Notes under the pieces: model-generated
What the model saw: the letters and a program-made list of their open reading frames with translations, nothing else
What the model was told of the DNA's origin: nothing
Databases searched by the model: none
Shown: in pieces, positions 1 to 10,511 of the stretch
How the letters are laid out: every line of letters begins with the position of its first letter
Position numbering within the stretch: position 1 is the stretch's first letter
NCBI GenBank assembly: GCA_009733575.1
Contig: ML769790.1
Coordinates: 1-52,807 of the forward strand
Source of the DNA: Gymnopus androsaceus JB14
Lineage: Eukaryota; Basidiomycota; Agaricomycetes; Agaricales; Omphalotaceae
Direction: 5' to 3'
Length of the DNA stretch: 52,807 nucleotides
Position numbers and translations under genes: made by a program

Positions 1-12
1 CAGTCCCCATAG

Positions 13-1728
13 CTATTTGCCTTTTCCGATCTGACAAGCTTCTCCCTCACTTCCGAATTTCACGATAACTATCTACCGTTTGACAGTAAGCCGCTTCCTC
101 GTACCACCAGTAGCACCAAGATTAATCCAATTCCAGTATACAATCGCAACGGAGAAGAGCTCCCTCCAGCTCTCTGGACCATGCTCATCGACCGTTCTCC
201 CCGTCTTCAAACCCTCGTTCTAGGTGATCGCGGGCCCACTCTGCACACTACACGAACGATCAGCGTTCGTCCGCTTATCCATGCGCGCTGGGCTCACCTT
301 CGCTCTCTCTCCATATCTGATGCCCGTATTTGTGATTTCGCGGATTTCGACCCATTCAAGAGGAAGCAATTCGCGGCATTCATCGAGGCTCATCATGCTA
401 CGCTCCGCCATCTAAGCTATTCCCATTTTAGTTATGGTTATCTGGGGAAGATTACCAAGATCCGCCGTTGCTTGAGCGACAAGGCTGCGATCTCCGTATC
501 CAGCCTACGCTTGTACCCCTCCAGGAAATCGCATTAACGGGGGAAGCATTCTGCGGCGGGTTTCTTCCGTTGTTCAAAAGGTACTTGGGTTCTCAGAGGG
601 AGTTGAGAAAGCTGGAGATTTGGTTGGATTTTTCGCAGAGTTTACAGATTGACGATAATCCACTGGATGTCTTGGAGAGTGACGAACCCAAGAAACCGAT
701 CGTGTTCGATCAGTTGAAAGAGTTGAGGGAATTGGTGGAGAGTTGTCCGAGAGGTTTGGAGAGCCTCAAACTCTTGATATCGACGAAGAACAAGGAAACA
801 TTTTATTGGGTGAGCGGTCATTTCTTATTCACTATACTCGATCGTTTCTCATATCTCCCAGCGTGATATCCCTCAAATCATCCGTCAAAGCACCCAGGCG
901 CAGACCCGGAAGAGCCTCAAACTTCCCCAGTTTCAGCTCAAGCACCTCGAGGTGTGGAAGGCTTATAAAAGCGGAGAAGGGGAATTGGGGAATGCCGCAG
1001 TTCAAATCGCTTTAGCTGAAAACTCCCCTGTTCCGGATTCGGAATCTGGTCTTATCGCTGCCACCTCACCAATCCAATTGGCTGCTCCCGAGTTGGAAAC
1101 TATCGTTCTAGTCGCTTGCTTTGATCAGTGGGGCCGCTCTAATCGGATGAAGGTTCTACAGCACGCAAAGTATCGCATTCATCGAAGGACGGTGTACGAT
1201 GAGGAGGTAGCGGAGTGGGAGGCGTCCGTGGCCAAGAGGAGGAGGATGACTGCTCGTATTTCGATGATGTCCCCGCTGCTTACCAGTACTGGCAACGGCG
1301 ACCATAACGCCCAAGTCTCGGAGATCGTCCCGAGGCAAACGATTGTCACACTCATGGCAAATGAACGAGGTGGAGAGTGGGTGCCTTCGTTGCTCACGAG
1401 GCAATACCAGCTAGAATTGGGGGCCTTGATGGGTGCGAGCAAGCTGATGGTCAAAAAGAAGAGGGCGGGGAAAAAGGTTTCAACGACCTATGGCGGGAGG
1501 GAGTGGCGTGTGATTCAGACTGATGAGAGTGTTTTGCGAAGGGGACTGACGAGGGGGTTGCGGATGTTGAAGAGGTGGATAGCGCCTGTGAATTCGAAGG
1601 AAGACTCGGAGGAGCACGAGCTGGAGGAAGAACTTGTATCAGAGGGAGATAATATGAAACGGGACGGTAGACTCTCGGCGTTGCTTACGGCGTTGAAAAC
1701 TTGGAGTCTTCCCATTCTCGGCTTTTGA
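13..1728 (+). CDS. F-box/LRR-like protein, 3' part
   Basis: Leucine-rich hypothetical protein whose start lies before the window. The reading frame is open from base 13, directly after TAG at 10-12, which fits an intron acceptor. Text such as SPRLQTLVLGD, HLRSLSIS, ATLRHLSY, FDQLKELRELVESC and GLESLKLL is typical of the degenerate leucine-rich tails of agaricomycete F-box proteins, which choose substrates for SCF ubiquitin ligases; the F-box itself would lie upstream and is not seen. A 52-nt GT-AG intron at 810-861 joins ETFYW to RDIPQIIRQST in phase 0. Between about 431 and 467 the frame shifts once: GT at 431 and AG at 459 would give the right phase but only a 29-nt intron, so a one-base indel is equally likely. 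The C-terminus is acidic (EDSEEHELEEELVSEGD). Family call is moderate; function is inferred. Confidence 0.55.
810..861 (+). other. Spliceosomal intron, 52 nt
   Basis: Starts GTGAGC and ends CCCAG. Removal keeps the leucine-rich frame open from the exon before it to the stop at 1728. The length is typical of basidiomycete introns. Confidence 0.7.
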
Positions 1729-2146
1729 TGAAAGTATGTCGTTGCTTTCGAGATACTTTCAGCTATTTTCAATATACCTATCTATTTTACCTTGTATCTA
1801 ACTATATCTAATGTATCCTGTCTAATGTTTATTTTTTCCAAGGTACTCCATCCTATCAAGCGCGCTTCGACCAGAAACAAAAGTCCGGCCCATTGACATT
1901 CTACTAGAAATAGCTGCCCGTGTCAGACGTTCTCGATTTATCTTTCCCTATAAGCCAACTACTCTATCATCGATGCTTTTCTCAGCCCAAACATAGTCGA
2001 AATGGGTTCACCACTGCGTTTATTCCTTTCTTTTTCATGATACTGTATCGAGCTTCGAGACTATAAAAGTGCGCACAAAGTCGTTCAATACCTTCTCTTC
2101 AACCCAAAGTCGCTTGGGTGGTTCAGTCGCTTGTTCTGCGACCCGG
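1729..2146. other. Intergenic, no feature seen
   Basis: Pyrimidine-rich, AT-biased sequence after the F-box-like gene, presumably its 3' UTR and terminator region. I see no reading frame or repeat here. Confidence 0.5.
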
Positions 2147-2224
2147 CACTTCAGTCACCTACTAAAAGATACCTACTTAGGCTTAACTTTTGCCTTCCAA
2201 GTTGGACCTAATTAGGGGTAAATG

Positions 2225-2315
2225 CCTGGCATATTCCACCATGGTGGTATTACCATGGTACTACCGATACCATGATGGTATTACCATGGTGGTATTACCA
2301 TGGTGGTATTCTTCA
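2225..2315. repeat. ACCATGGTGGTATT minisatellite in the left terminal repeat
   Basis: Several diverged copies of ACCATGGTGGTATT in a row. Only one or two copies remain in the matching right repeat near 4308-4335, so the array expanded or shrank after the inverted ends formed. Confidence 0.7.
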
Positions 2316-2657
2316 AACATGGTACAGTCGCGGACAGTCAAAGTCGACAAAAATGTTGACCGAGTTTTGTATACTCCATACGGTGTCAAAATGATCTATA
2401 AACTGTATGAAGACCTTATTTAGGGCCTAAAGAAAGGTTTTCTACAAGCCGATTTCCCTCAAAGTTAGTTTTGGACTTTTGACCCCCCAAAATTGGCCGT
2501 CCGCTAAAAAAAATCACCAAAAATAAGAGAAAATGTGGAAAATAATCCTTTCATGTATCTGATTATGATTCCAAAATAAAAACTTTAAAGTAAAGTACTT
2601 ATTTAGTGTACCAAAAAAGGCAATATTAAGTGCCCCTCTCTTCCTGTGCCTCGTAAC

Positions 2658-3317
2658 ATGGGCAATAATAAAGGCGGACGTCCTCGAAAACGAAAATGAA
2701 ACACAATTGGTCTAAAGAATCAACAAAATATCTCTGCTCCGCAGAGAACCACCCAACAACCCACCAAAAATCCCGATATCCCCGAAGTCGAGAATCCAGC
2801 CACTGAGTCCAAGGACAATGAAAGCTCCAGTGATCATTGGATACCAGAGGATAGCGTTCGTGCTGGGGAATACTTTGGATATGAGACATGTGATGACTCG
2901 GAGGATGAGGAGGAAGATCTCAAACAAGGAGAGTGGGATGATGAGGTTTTGGAGGATGAAAATTTGCCGAAATCTCACTGTGAACTTAATCCAATTGAAG
3001 TGGTAAGGTTCAAACAGCTTTGGTCTTTCTTTTACTGATAATTTGACTAGTATTGGGGAAGGGTCAAGTATCAATTCAGAGAGATTCCCAAAAAGACCTT
3101 TCAAGACGCCAAAGATGCTGTATTTAAGAATCTTGATGCTTGTCCTGTCGACGTGATACGGCGTTTCATCAATCAGTCATTTCGTTGGATGGGCGCATAT
3201 CAACTCAAACTCACAGGGAAGGCAGCGGAATGGGCTGTTAGGAAGCAGAAGACGCATTGTTCAGTTTTGACGAGTGCAATGATGCATTTGGATGCAATAT
3301 GCCCGTCAACTACCTAG
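2658..3317 (+). pseudogene. DDE transposase relic (Tc1/mariner type)
   Basis: From ATG at 2658 the frame reads a basic GGRPRKRK patch (AT-hook-like), a stop, then an acidic stretch (DDSEDEEEDLKQGEWDDEV) and HCELNPIEV. A 48-nt intron (3003-3050, GTAAGG...GACTAG) leads to YWGRVKYQFREIPKKTF and a C-terminal tail ending at the TAG at 3315-3317. LNPIE followed by WGxVK is the hallmark around the last catalytic residue of Tc1/mariner-like DDE enzymes. The first two catalytic Asp blocks are absent, so the N-terminus has been joined to the C-terminus by an internal deletion. It cannot be active. Confidence 0.75.
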
Positions 3318-3506
3318 ATATGTACTAAAAATTTTGGTGAAATTGCCCAAAAAATTGGCCATCCCTAAAACGTCGTGGGAAAAACTTCGGAGATGCATTT
3401 TTTGACGTATTTTGTCTTTCTGAGTCCAAATCTGTAATTACTTTGGCCTAGAAAACTCTCATTCAACAGGAATCAAAATTGTCGTCTTTGACTGTCCGCA
3501 ACTGTA

Positions 3507-4292
3507 TATTGATTTGTCTATTGTTACCCATCTAACCTTTAACCCTAACCCCTAACCCTAACCCCTAATCCTAACCCCTAAGTCCTAATTTATAAATCTC
3601 AATTCCTGACATTTTTTTTGGTAAAATAAGCACCCATCTGTGCTGATAGATGTAGTTACATGTACATAAGTAATGACATACTTTACAAGTACTGGTATTA
3701 GGACCAGTACATATAGTACTAAGTCACACCAGTAGCTCTTAGTTGGTATCACCAATAATTTTACTAGTAACTAATCTAATGGTTATAATAGTACCAATAA
3801 GTTGCACTAGTAACTAATCTAATAGTTGTACTAGTATAACAACTTATTAGGTTTACTAACCATTACATTGGTTACTGGTGTACCAGCTTATAAGTACTAC
3901 TAACCATTAGTTACTAGTACAACAACTTATTAGTACTAGTATAATAATTAGATTAACTACTAGTGCAATAACTTATCAGTACTGACCATTAGATTAGCTA
4001 CTAGTACAATGAAGTATTAGTACTGCTCATGATTACATTAGTTACTAGTATAAATTATTGGTGATACCAACTAAGAGCTACTAGTGTGACTTAGTACTAT
4101 ATGTACTGGTCCTAATACCAGTACTAGTAAAGTATGACATTACTTATGTACATGTAACTACATCTATCAGCATGGATGGGTGCTTATTTTACCAAAAAAA
4201 TGTCAGGAATTGAGATTTATAAATTAGGACTTAGGGGTTAGGATTAGGAGTTAGGGTTAAAGGTTAGATGGGTAACAATAGACAAATCAATA
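3507..4292. mobile_element. Fold-back MITE inserted in the TIR of another transposon
   Basis: 786-bp element, nearly palindromic along its whole length: it begins TATTGATTTGTCTATTG and ends with the reverse complement. Both arms carry TAACCC runs, the motif AATTCCTGACATTTTTT, and CTAGTAAC-rich centres. TA is repeated on both sides (3505-3506 and 4293-4294), and removing the element with one TA restores the match of the host right TIR to its left TIR. The TA duplication suggests mobilisation by a Tc1/mariner enzyme. No coding capacity. Confidence 0.8.
3540..3592. repeat. Interstitial telomere-like CCCTAA run (arm 1; arm 2 at 4220-4262)
   Basis: Repeats of AACCCTAACCCCTAA in the left arm of the fold-back element, with the inverse GGGTTAGGATTAGGAGTTAG in the right arm. 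The unit matches the TTAGGG telomere repeat of many fungi, but it lies inside a transposon arm, so it is not a chromosome end. Confidence 0.75.
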
Positions 4293-4492
4293 TACCATGT
4301 TTGAAGAATACCACCATGGTAATACGACTATGGTGGAATATGCCAGGCATTTACCCCTACTTAGGTCCAACTTGGAAGGCAAAAGTTAAGCCTAAGTAGG
4401 TATCTTTTAGTAGGTGACTGAAGTGACTTAGGTCCAACTTGAAAGGCAAAAGTTAAGCCTAAGTAGGTATCTTTTAGTAAGTGACTGAAGTG

Positions 4493-5351
4493 TGAGGAGT
4501 GGCAAGTTGAATGCAATGATGAGAGAAAGGCTGATGCAGCATCAATCCAGAGTAACCGGCAGTGAACTCATTTGATGCTCATCAGGTGCTCACAATCCTG
4601 GGCTGTTGAATAGAATTTTCCAGTGCAACCAGTTGATAGAATTGTCCAGTGCAACCAGTTGAAGCAGTGGAAGATGTTAAGCAAGAAGGGCCTGCACTAG
4701 AAGGTTTTGTTGGTGCAATCTGTCCAACTTCCCTTGTAGTCATAGTTGAAGGGAGAACCATGTCATCAGTTTTGAAAACAGAAGCAGGGAACACTAGACT
4801 CCAGGTATATTGACCCATGGATCACCAAAATTCTAGGTCCCTGATAGTGCCTGTGTAGATCACTGGATGCAAGGGATCTCATCCTTGAATGAAGCAAAAG
4901 GATCAAGTGAATGTATTGGCATAGGCTTGACCCCATCAAGCCAGCAAAGAACCTTGATATGAGCCTCTCAGCCATTCAATGGGCAATAGAGCCATGCAGG
5001 AACTCCTGACTACAAATAGAAGTATCAGAATTTGGAAAAATGAGATAAAAAAACAAGAGACATATCTGAAAACGGTACTTGGTAATTTTTGTAATGGCAT
5101 TGACCACTTTGAGCAGGAAAGGGACCATCCAGGCTGACAGATTCATATGCCACACCATGAGCACCTTGCCACACTTTGAAGGGGACCGCAGGTGTGAAAG
5201 AAAGTAGTGGATACATGAGTGATTGTGAGACCTGATGCACGAAATGGATCTTGAACTAATGTATCCCAGATGTCTTGCACCTAGATGTAAGTGGAGACCA
5301 AATGCAACCACCCAGGGCAACTGTGCCATAAGGTGGGTCTGGACAGTAGTA
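4493..5351. other. Unassigned region with tandem CCAGTTGA-type repeats
   Basis: Minus-strand frames of up to 147 codons exist (4582-4818, 4976-5419), but they overlap each other and the LTR and match nothing I recognise. A short direct repeat, CAGTGCAACCAGTTGA, occurs twice near 4621-4665. Probably old transposon debris. Confidence 0.35.
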
Positions 5352-5717
5352 TGTATTAGAGTTATGTTCCTAAACAGGAAGTAGCAGCAGTAAGTCCACA
5401 CAGGACTTAGTAGTAGCAATCACACAGATCGATGGGGGGACGATGGTGTTATTACAGAATATGGTACCTAAGCTTATATACAGTCCTAAGTACAAACAAT
5501 ATATTGGGCAGGTGGCTACTGCGTGAATACTTGTCACTACTGTCCATATGGTAAAGTGGGTACTGCAAGATAGTAAGTAGATACAGCAAGAGACTGAGTG
5601 AAGTCTGTGAAATGATAACAGTGGAGTGCATGGGATGGTGATACAAACAAGTGGATACTATGAGAAAGCATTCCATGTATAGTTCAATAAGATATATTTA
5701 CCTTTGATATTCCAACA
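5352..5717 (-). mobile_element. Ty1/copia LTR (3' LTR)
   Basis: On the minus strand the LTR begins TGTTGGAATATC directly after a polypurine tract and ends near AATACA, giving about 366 bp. It sits just downstream of the copia RNase H frame, exactly where the 3' LTR should be. It contains a TATA-like TATATAAGC near the middle. The TG start is well supported by the adjoining polypurine tract; the CA end is a guess because no second LTR is present for comparison. Confidence 0.7.
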
Positions 5718-5725
5718 CTCCCCTT
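5718..5725 (-). other. Polypurine tract of the copia element
   Basis: AAGGGGAG on the minus strand abuts the TGTTGG start of the LTR. In LTR retroelements this tract primes plus-strand DNA synthesis. It follows the end of the RNase H frame by a few bases. Confidence 0.7.
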
Positions 5726-5726
5726 C

Positions 5727-6665
5727 AAACCTTTGCTAATCCCATGGATGCTGCCAAGTGTTTGGCTTTCATCAAAGGTAAGGCTTTGGTGAAGATGTCT
5801 GCCGTCATGTTTTTGGTAGGGCAGTAAGTAAGACAAATTTTACCTTCCTCAATGACATAGCAGATGAAGTGGTATTGGATATCAATGTGTTTGGTCCTGA
5901 CATGAAAACAATCATCCTTTGCCAATGCAATGGCAGACTGATTGTCCAGCTGTAGCTGTAAGCCACAATGCATAGTATTGGGACAACTGTCCTACTGGAT
6001 AATATGCATAGTAACAGGACAACTGTCCATCTCTATATTTCTCAATATTGCCAATGAGGCATCATGGAAAAAACCAACAAAATTTTCAAGCCTTATGTGT
6101 GATGCAACCCTGACCACCACTGCCTAACCCTAGTTTCACCTTTACTGTCTATAACCCTAACAATCCTAACCTTAATAGCAGGGCAAGCCCCACACCCCTG
6201 ACTTTGTCCTCACCCCAAACCCCAACCTCCCTGACCCCTAGCCTGTGTGGACCCTAATAATTCTATTACATCATGTATGGACCAGGTCAGGGTTAGCTAG
6301 TGCTTGTCCAGATACTGTACTATGCATAAGACTCACAACCACTGGTGCATTGTCTGACATGATAGGGATTGCATGAGTAATGGGACCAAAGATTTCCAAT
6401 AAAAGATTCCTGAGCCAGATTGCTTCCTTTTCCACATGGGTCAAAGCAATATACTTGGCTTCCGTGGTAGATAAAGAAATGGTATCCTGTTGTTTCAATG
6501 ACCAAGATACTGCTCCACCATTCAACATAAAAACATACCTGGAAATAGCATGTCAGTCCTCTTGGGACATACCATCTGCATCCATGTAGCCTTGGACTGT
6601 TTCCTCGTTGCTTGTACTGAGCCAAAAGTCTCGGGTGTATTTGAGATAGGCATAAACTATAAAAG
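5727..6665 (-). pseudogene. Ty1/copia polyprotein relic: RNase H end
   Basis: Two minus-strand pieces carry copia RNase H. The upstream piece (6665 to about 6271) reads YAYLKYTRDFWL, GYMDADGM, VFMLNGGAVSWSLKQQ, ISLSTTEAKYIAL and KEAIWLRNLL. The downstream piece (5973-5725) reads LDNQSAIALAKDD, TKHIDIQYHF, CPTKNMTADIFTKAL and ends MGLAKV before the polypurine tract. About 300 bp of CCCTAA-rich sequence separates them. The first piece already contains an SDNAP block equivalent to LDNQ, so the two overlap in domain space and may stem from different copies. A stop lies in SQED*HAISRY. The reverse transcriptase and everything upstream are missing. Dead element. Confidence 0.8.
5979..6310. repeat. 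CCCTAA-bearing dispersed repeat splitting copia RNase H
   Basis: Contains AACCCTAA blocks, GCAAGCCCCACACCCCTGAC and GACCAGGTCAGGGTTAGCTA. The same order of blocks returns at about 6760-7060, so this is one copy of a repeat of about 300 bp. The 10-mers ATGCATAGTA (5969) and TACTATGCAT (6319) flank it in inverted order. Confidence 0.55.
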
Positions 6666-6699
6666 TGCCAGTTTTGTCTAAACAAATGAGACTCCATCC

Positions 6700-7110
6700 A
6701 GCATGAATTAAACAAGGTTAAACAACCACACTGGGCCAAAATAATGATTTCCATACAGCCTGAACAAGGCATTGTGGGAAAAAACTGAAACCCCCCTCCT
6801 GCCCCAGTTTGTTGATCTATAGCCAACTATATGCTTACTTGAGCAAAGTGGCTTAACCCTAGCCCTGTATGATGTCTCTCCTATATTTAAACAGTGGGGG
6901 CAAGCCCCCACACCCCCAATTTCATCCTTATACCTAACCCTAACCACCTAACCCTAACCCCTAAACCCACCTGCTTAATCTCATGTGTTGACCAGGCTAG
7001 CTAGTGCTAACCCTACCCTTTAACTTTCCCATGGTCATGTGCTGACCAGGTTAGGGTTAGCTGACACTAACCCTAACCCTAACTTTTCATCATCACATGC
7101 TTACTATGAT
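6700..7110. repeat. Second copy of the CCCTAA-bearing dispersed repeat
   Basis: Shares with 6050-6300 the blocks GGCAT(C/T)..GGAAAAAA, CAAGCCCCCACACCCCC, TAACCCTAACC and GACCAGGTTAGGGTTAGCT. Interstitial telomere-like runs lie at 6933-6965 and 7005-7090. Non-coding. Confidence 0.55.
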
Positions 7111-7195
7111 GGTATGTCATGTGACAACTAATCTTATCTATGTTTCCCATGGTCACATGCTCACTAATATCATGTGACAACACAGTTGTTTAAAA

Positions 7196-7704
7196 TTGTT
7201 TAAACCAAGGGGGTCTGGACCGGGAAATCCCATACCGGGGGTAGGTAGGGTGGGTCCATCGTGAGGCCTGAAAAATATTTTTTAACTGACTCTCAAAATG
7301 CACTTTTGTGATGTCCAAATGAGTCAAATAAGCCCAAGAATCCCTGAAAAGTATATTTAGACCAGCTACATTGTGTAGAGTGAGCATATACCTTTTTATT
7401 AATAATATTGCCTTTTAGGTCATTTTATGAGTGCTTACAGTTCTTGACCTTGACTAATATATTTTGAGATATATGGCATCCAGAGTGAGGTGAAAAGTTT
7501 ACAAAGGCTAATCGGTTATGTAGAGCATGTACAAAGGCAGCACAGTAAGGTGAAATGGTGATCAGCATCTCATAGTTGCCTTATTTGGTAATCACATGAC
7601 CCAAAAATCACGTGAAGGGAGGGAGGGTCCAGCACCAAGGCTGAAAAAATTTTTCCAACCCCTGGTACAAAATTAATTTTTTTGGACCCCCTTGGTTTAA
7701 ACAA
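7196..7704. mobile_element. MITE-like element with perfect 20-bp TIRs
   Basis: The left end TTGTTTAAACCAAGGGGGTC (7196-7215) is repeated as its exact reverse complement at 7685-7704. The 509-bp element has no coding capacity. Inside are further inverted-looking parts (GGACCGGG near the left, TTTTTGGACCCCC at the right). I could not settle the target duplication because the flanks are AAA-rich. Superfamily unknown. Confidence 0.7.
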
Positions 7705-7789
7705 AAAGGGCAGTGGCTAGTAGTAATTGGGATGTTCAAATATGTTTAATATTTGTTGGGTATGTTCTTGGATGTTTAAGTATAACTGG

Positions 7790-7980
7790 ACCAGATTACT
7801 CCTACTTTACTTTACTAATACTTTGAATAACTTACTTTACTTTACTACTTACACAGCTAATTTGGTATTTTAATTTAAACTAAAGTTTGCAGAGGAGATA
7901 AGATAGTGCTTACTTTATTTTACTTTACTTTACTTTATTACTTTCATTTTTACTTTTACTTCATAATCACCCATTTCAAG
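7790..7980. repeat. TTTAC-rich simple sequence
   Basis: Runs of TTTACTTTACTT and TACTTTACTAA in two clusters. Low-complexity AT-rich DNA without reading frames. Confidence 0.6.
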
Positions 7981-8358
7981 ATTATTTTGCATGAATTATT
8001 TATGTCTATACTCAAGTATTTACTTAAGTATAATTGATACTTACAATTTAGGATAACTTTAGTTCTTAGGAACATTCTAAGAATTACTTAAGTATAAAAC
8101 CACTTTCTTGAGAAAAGCTGCCCTGGTAGTTGCTACACAAAATTTCCGATGTTTCCCCTCAAACAACTCCTTCAAAGATCATCTTTATTAATCCCTTGTA
8201 CAACTTTCACCTCTCCTCTAAACGATTTGGGTATTTACTATGCATTTCGGCCCATGAAATCATTCTACGATGGATTAACTTCCTTATACCTCATTCTTAC
8301 GCGTGGTGGACAAGTATAAGTGGACAAAGTCATTCCTAATTTGGATACAACAACCATT

Positions 8359-8389
8359 GTTAAACCACAGACTCGACCTGTGGTTTAAC
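8359..8389. other. Perfect 12-bp inverted repeat, 7-nt loop
   Basis: GTTAAACCACAG, loop ACTCGAC, then CTGTGGTTTAAC. It could be a transposon end, a binding site or a transcript hairpin; nothing nearby decides. Confidence 0.5.
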
Positions 8390-8559
8390 CTATTTGGGTA
8401 CCTTACAGCGGAACAACATCCCTCACCTTCTACGCTGCCCCATTCAATGAAAACAACTGCTTTTAAACGATGACCAGGATCATCGTCGAGGACCTACGAA
8501 ACCAACAATACCCGTAACGGGTCATCTCCAAAACTCTCCCTCATTTATACCTGACCACA

Positions 8560-9020
8560 ATATCCTATTCTTCCTGTTACAGCTTGATATTCTCATCTTA
8601 CTCATCTATGGTAACATTCTGTATCCGTATATATATTCCCGTTTATGGTGAATATGATGTGTCGATCCCTTCAAATGACATGTCGTATTCTCCCTTTTTT
8701 GAGAGATAGTTCGCGCAGCTCCATGTGAACTACAGCTCAGTTGTATATGCAGGTCACAGAGCTCGTTTTACTGCGCAACTACGCATACGCAGGTCGATAA
8801 AACCCTTTTAGCTACATTAATTAGTGCTCGACACCCTATATAAGCTGGGGACCTTGTCTGTAAGGTCCCCAGATCAGTTATTTTGGAATATTATTGGTTT
8901 TCTTCTCTCATTCAGTCTCTTGTTCTCAGTCTCTCTACTTCTCAACTCTCAGGCCTTATTTCTTCTCCTCTATCTGTTTATTATCAATCAAACACAACCT
9001 CGATCTCAATTCTAAATGAA
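8560..9020 (+). mobile_element. Possible solo LTR remnant
   Basis: Promoter-like layout: CCTATATAAGC at about 8834, then a hairpin of GGGGACCTT / AAGGTCCCC (8847-8870, 6-nt loop), a long CT-rich leader and a tail ATCAATCAAACACAACCTCG, resembling the end of fungal gypsy LTRs. No second LTR, primer site or polyprotein is attached, so this could equally be the promoter of a lost gene. Confidence 0.3.
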
Positions 9021-9201
9021 TCACTAATTATTATAACTACACTACACTACCCATTACCAACCTGCCGTCTAAAGTAGACATACCTGCCCAGCGGTTTTCA
9101 TCAGCACAAACCCCAATACCAATATTTGGATCTCTTATTGCTAAAACAGTCCCATTTTCCCACTCAACACCTCCTAGAGAAGTCAATGCGACACGCTCTA
9201 A

Positions 9202-9650
9202 CACATTGTCCATGTCCTTGCACACACTCAAATCTGCAAGACCAGTCTCTTGCAGAAGAAGGAGCACCTTATGGAGAACCTGGTCAATGGTGGTTCGATT
9301 GTAGACAAGGTCAAGTTTGCTCATGGCCTGTTCAAGAAGCCTGTCAAGGTCAGCTCTGTCTTTGAGCAGGGTGAGTGTATGGATGTCAGTGATGTCACCA
9401 ATGGTCATGGTTTCAAGGGTGTTGGGGTACCAAGAAGCTGCCGCGGAAGATGGGTCTCAGGAAGGTAACATGTGTCAGTGCATGGCATCCTTCGAAGGTC
9501 ATGTTCTCAGTAGCCCATGCTGATCAAAGTTCATATGATCACTTTTACTCCTACTTGCCAATGCTTACCGTTGAATTTAGATGGTTACCACTACTGTACT
9601 GAAATCAACAAGAAGGTGTACCGTATTGGTTCCTTCGAGGAAAAAGGCCT
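9202..9650 (+). pseudogene. rpl3: Ribosomal protein L3 (uL3) gene fragment
   Basis: The frame reads VLAHTQICKTSLLQKKEHL, NGGSIVDKVKFAHGLFKKP, SVFEQGECMDV and NGHGFKGV, then after a shift near 9425 [29 protein letters not shown] and, past an intron, [18 protein letters not shown]. This is unmistakably the central part of cytosolic ribosomal protein L3, which lines the peptidyl transferase centre. The full protein has about 390 residues; about 130 are here. A GT-AG intron of 52 nt (9529-9580) is retained and joins Q to NGYH in phase, so the piece came from genomic DNA rather than a processed transcript. Indels and missing THR residues make it non-functional. How it was captured among repeats is unknown; transposon-borne transduction is one option. 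Confidence 0.85.
9529..9580 (+). other. Retained intron in the L3 fragment
   Basis: GTTCATATG...GAATTTAG, 52 nt, with a GCTTAC branch-like motif. Splicing gives ADQ-NGYHYC, the expected L3 order. Confidence 0.7.
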
Positions 9651-9874
9651 GTGCATGAGTATTTCCATACTTTTTTATCCTATGCTTGTATCCCCTATAT
9701 GTTGCCATGCTGCATGCGCAAACATTATCATAGCTTTCTTTGTAAGAAGTTGGAAGCCGCAACTTATTCTTTGCGAGCATGCTTGAACATACAGGTATTA
9801 ACACAGTGGCAAGCTAGAAGTTCTTATAAGGAAAGCCTTAATCTATCTGTCTTATGGAACTAGGGCTCCCTTAT

Positions 9875-9975
9875 AAATATGGCAGCATTACTAAGTGGTA
9901 ACTATGCCCAATAGAGTCTTAATAATCTAGGCGTTAATGAAGGTCAAGGGTTTGAACCGGTCAGTAATTCACTGT
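9875..9975 (+). repeat. tRNA-derived SINE-like promoter (weak)
   Basis: CTAAGTGGTAAC (box A-like) and GGGTTTGAACCGG (box B-like, 9948-9960) stand at a tRNA-like distance. No complete cloverleaf folds, so I read it as a SINE head or decayed tRNA. Confidence 0.35.
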
Positions 9976-10275
9976 AAAATTTTCCAATGCACTACTAATT
10001 TGCTTACATAATTTACAGGAATAGTACAGTCACTAATAACTAATACTAATAGAACGACAAACTCCAGTACGCTCCAAAGTACCAAAACTAATAAAGCTTA
10101 ATACAATGAACTACAAAATACAATAGGTAAGTAAAACAAGTACAAGTAACTAATAAACTATGAAGTACAGTAAGTGAAGTAATCTAATAGATACAGTACA
10201 GTACAACTACCATAGTGTACTCAGCTTCTGAAAGTACTAGTACATGCACTCAGCAATTATAAGCGCTTATGCTTG

Positions 10276-10511
10276 TAGACATGGCACAAGCGCTTACAAT
10301 TGTTGGCTGTGTTGTGATTAAGCGCTTAATTAACAGCCGACTCTTTTCGCATCATCACTTATAATCGGGATTCTGATTATGGGGTTTATAAGCGGTTACA
10401 GCCGGTTATAGCCGAAATTCAAGGTTTCCAACACAATTATCATTTTAGGAGTATATATATTCAGCCTGCGAATGTCAAATACATTTGGATGGGCATTTGT
10501 GCCCATGTCTA
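10276..10511. mobile_element. Possible short relative of the 34.6-kb hAT-like MITE
   Basis: Begins TAGACATGGCACAAG and ends TTTGTGCCCATGTCTA, close to the ends of the element at 34584-35502. Inside are palindromes TAAGCGCTTA. The 8-bp flanks (TATGCTTG / TTGTTTGA) do not match, so it is tentative. Confidence 0.4.

Larger units (their letters stand above)
2147..4492. mobile_element. Tc1/mariner-like element with long terminal inverted repeats
   Basis: The left end (ACTTCAGTCACCTACTAAAA from about 2148) returns in reverse complement at 4405-4424, and the match continues inward for roughly 190 bp (GGCTTAACTTTTGCCTTCC, AATGCCTGGCATATTCCACC, TTCTTCAAACATGGTA, GCGGACAGTCAAAG). The right repeat is interrupted by the fold-back element at 3507-4292. 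A further copy of the last about 70 bp follows at 4425-4492, so the right end is duplicated in tandem. Inside lies a relic of a DDE transposase with the LNPIE motif. I infer a deletion derivative of a Tc1/mariner-type DNA transposon. The true outer limit on the right may be 4425 or 4492. Confidence 0.75.

Noticed and set aside
3540..4262. True telomere or chromosome end
   Set aside because: CCCTAA runs are short, face each other inside a fold-back element and have coding relics on both sides.
9037..9408. 123-codon minus-strand frame
   Set aside because: Mostly antisense of the L3 fragment; the rest shows nothing recognisable.
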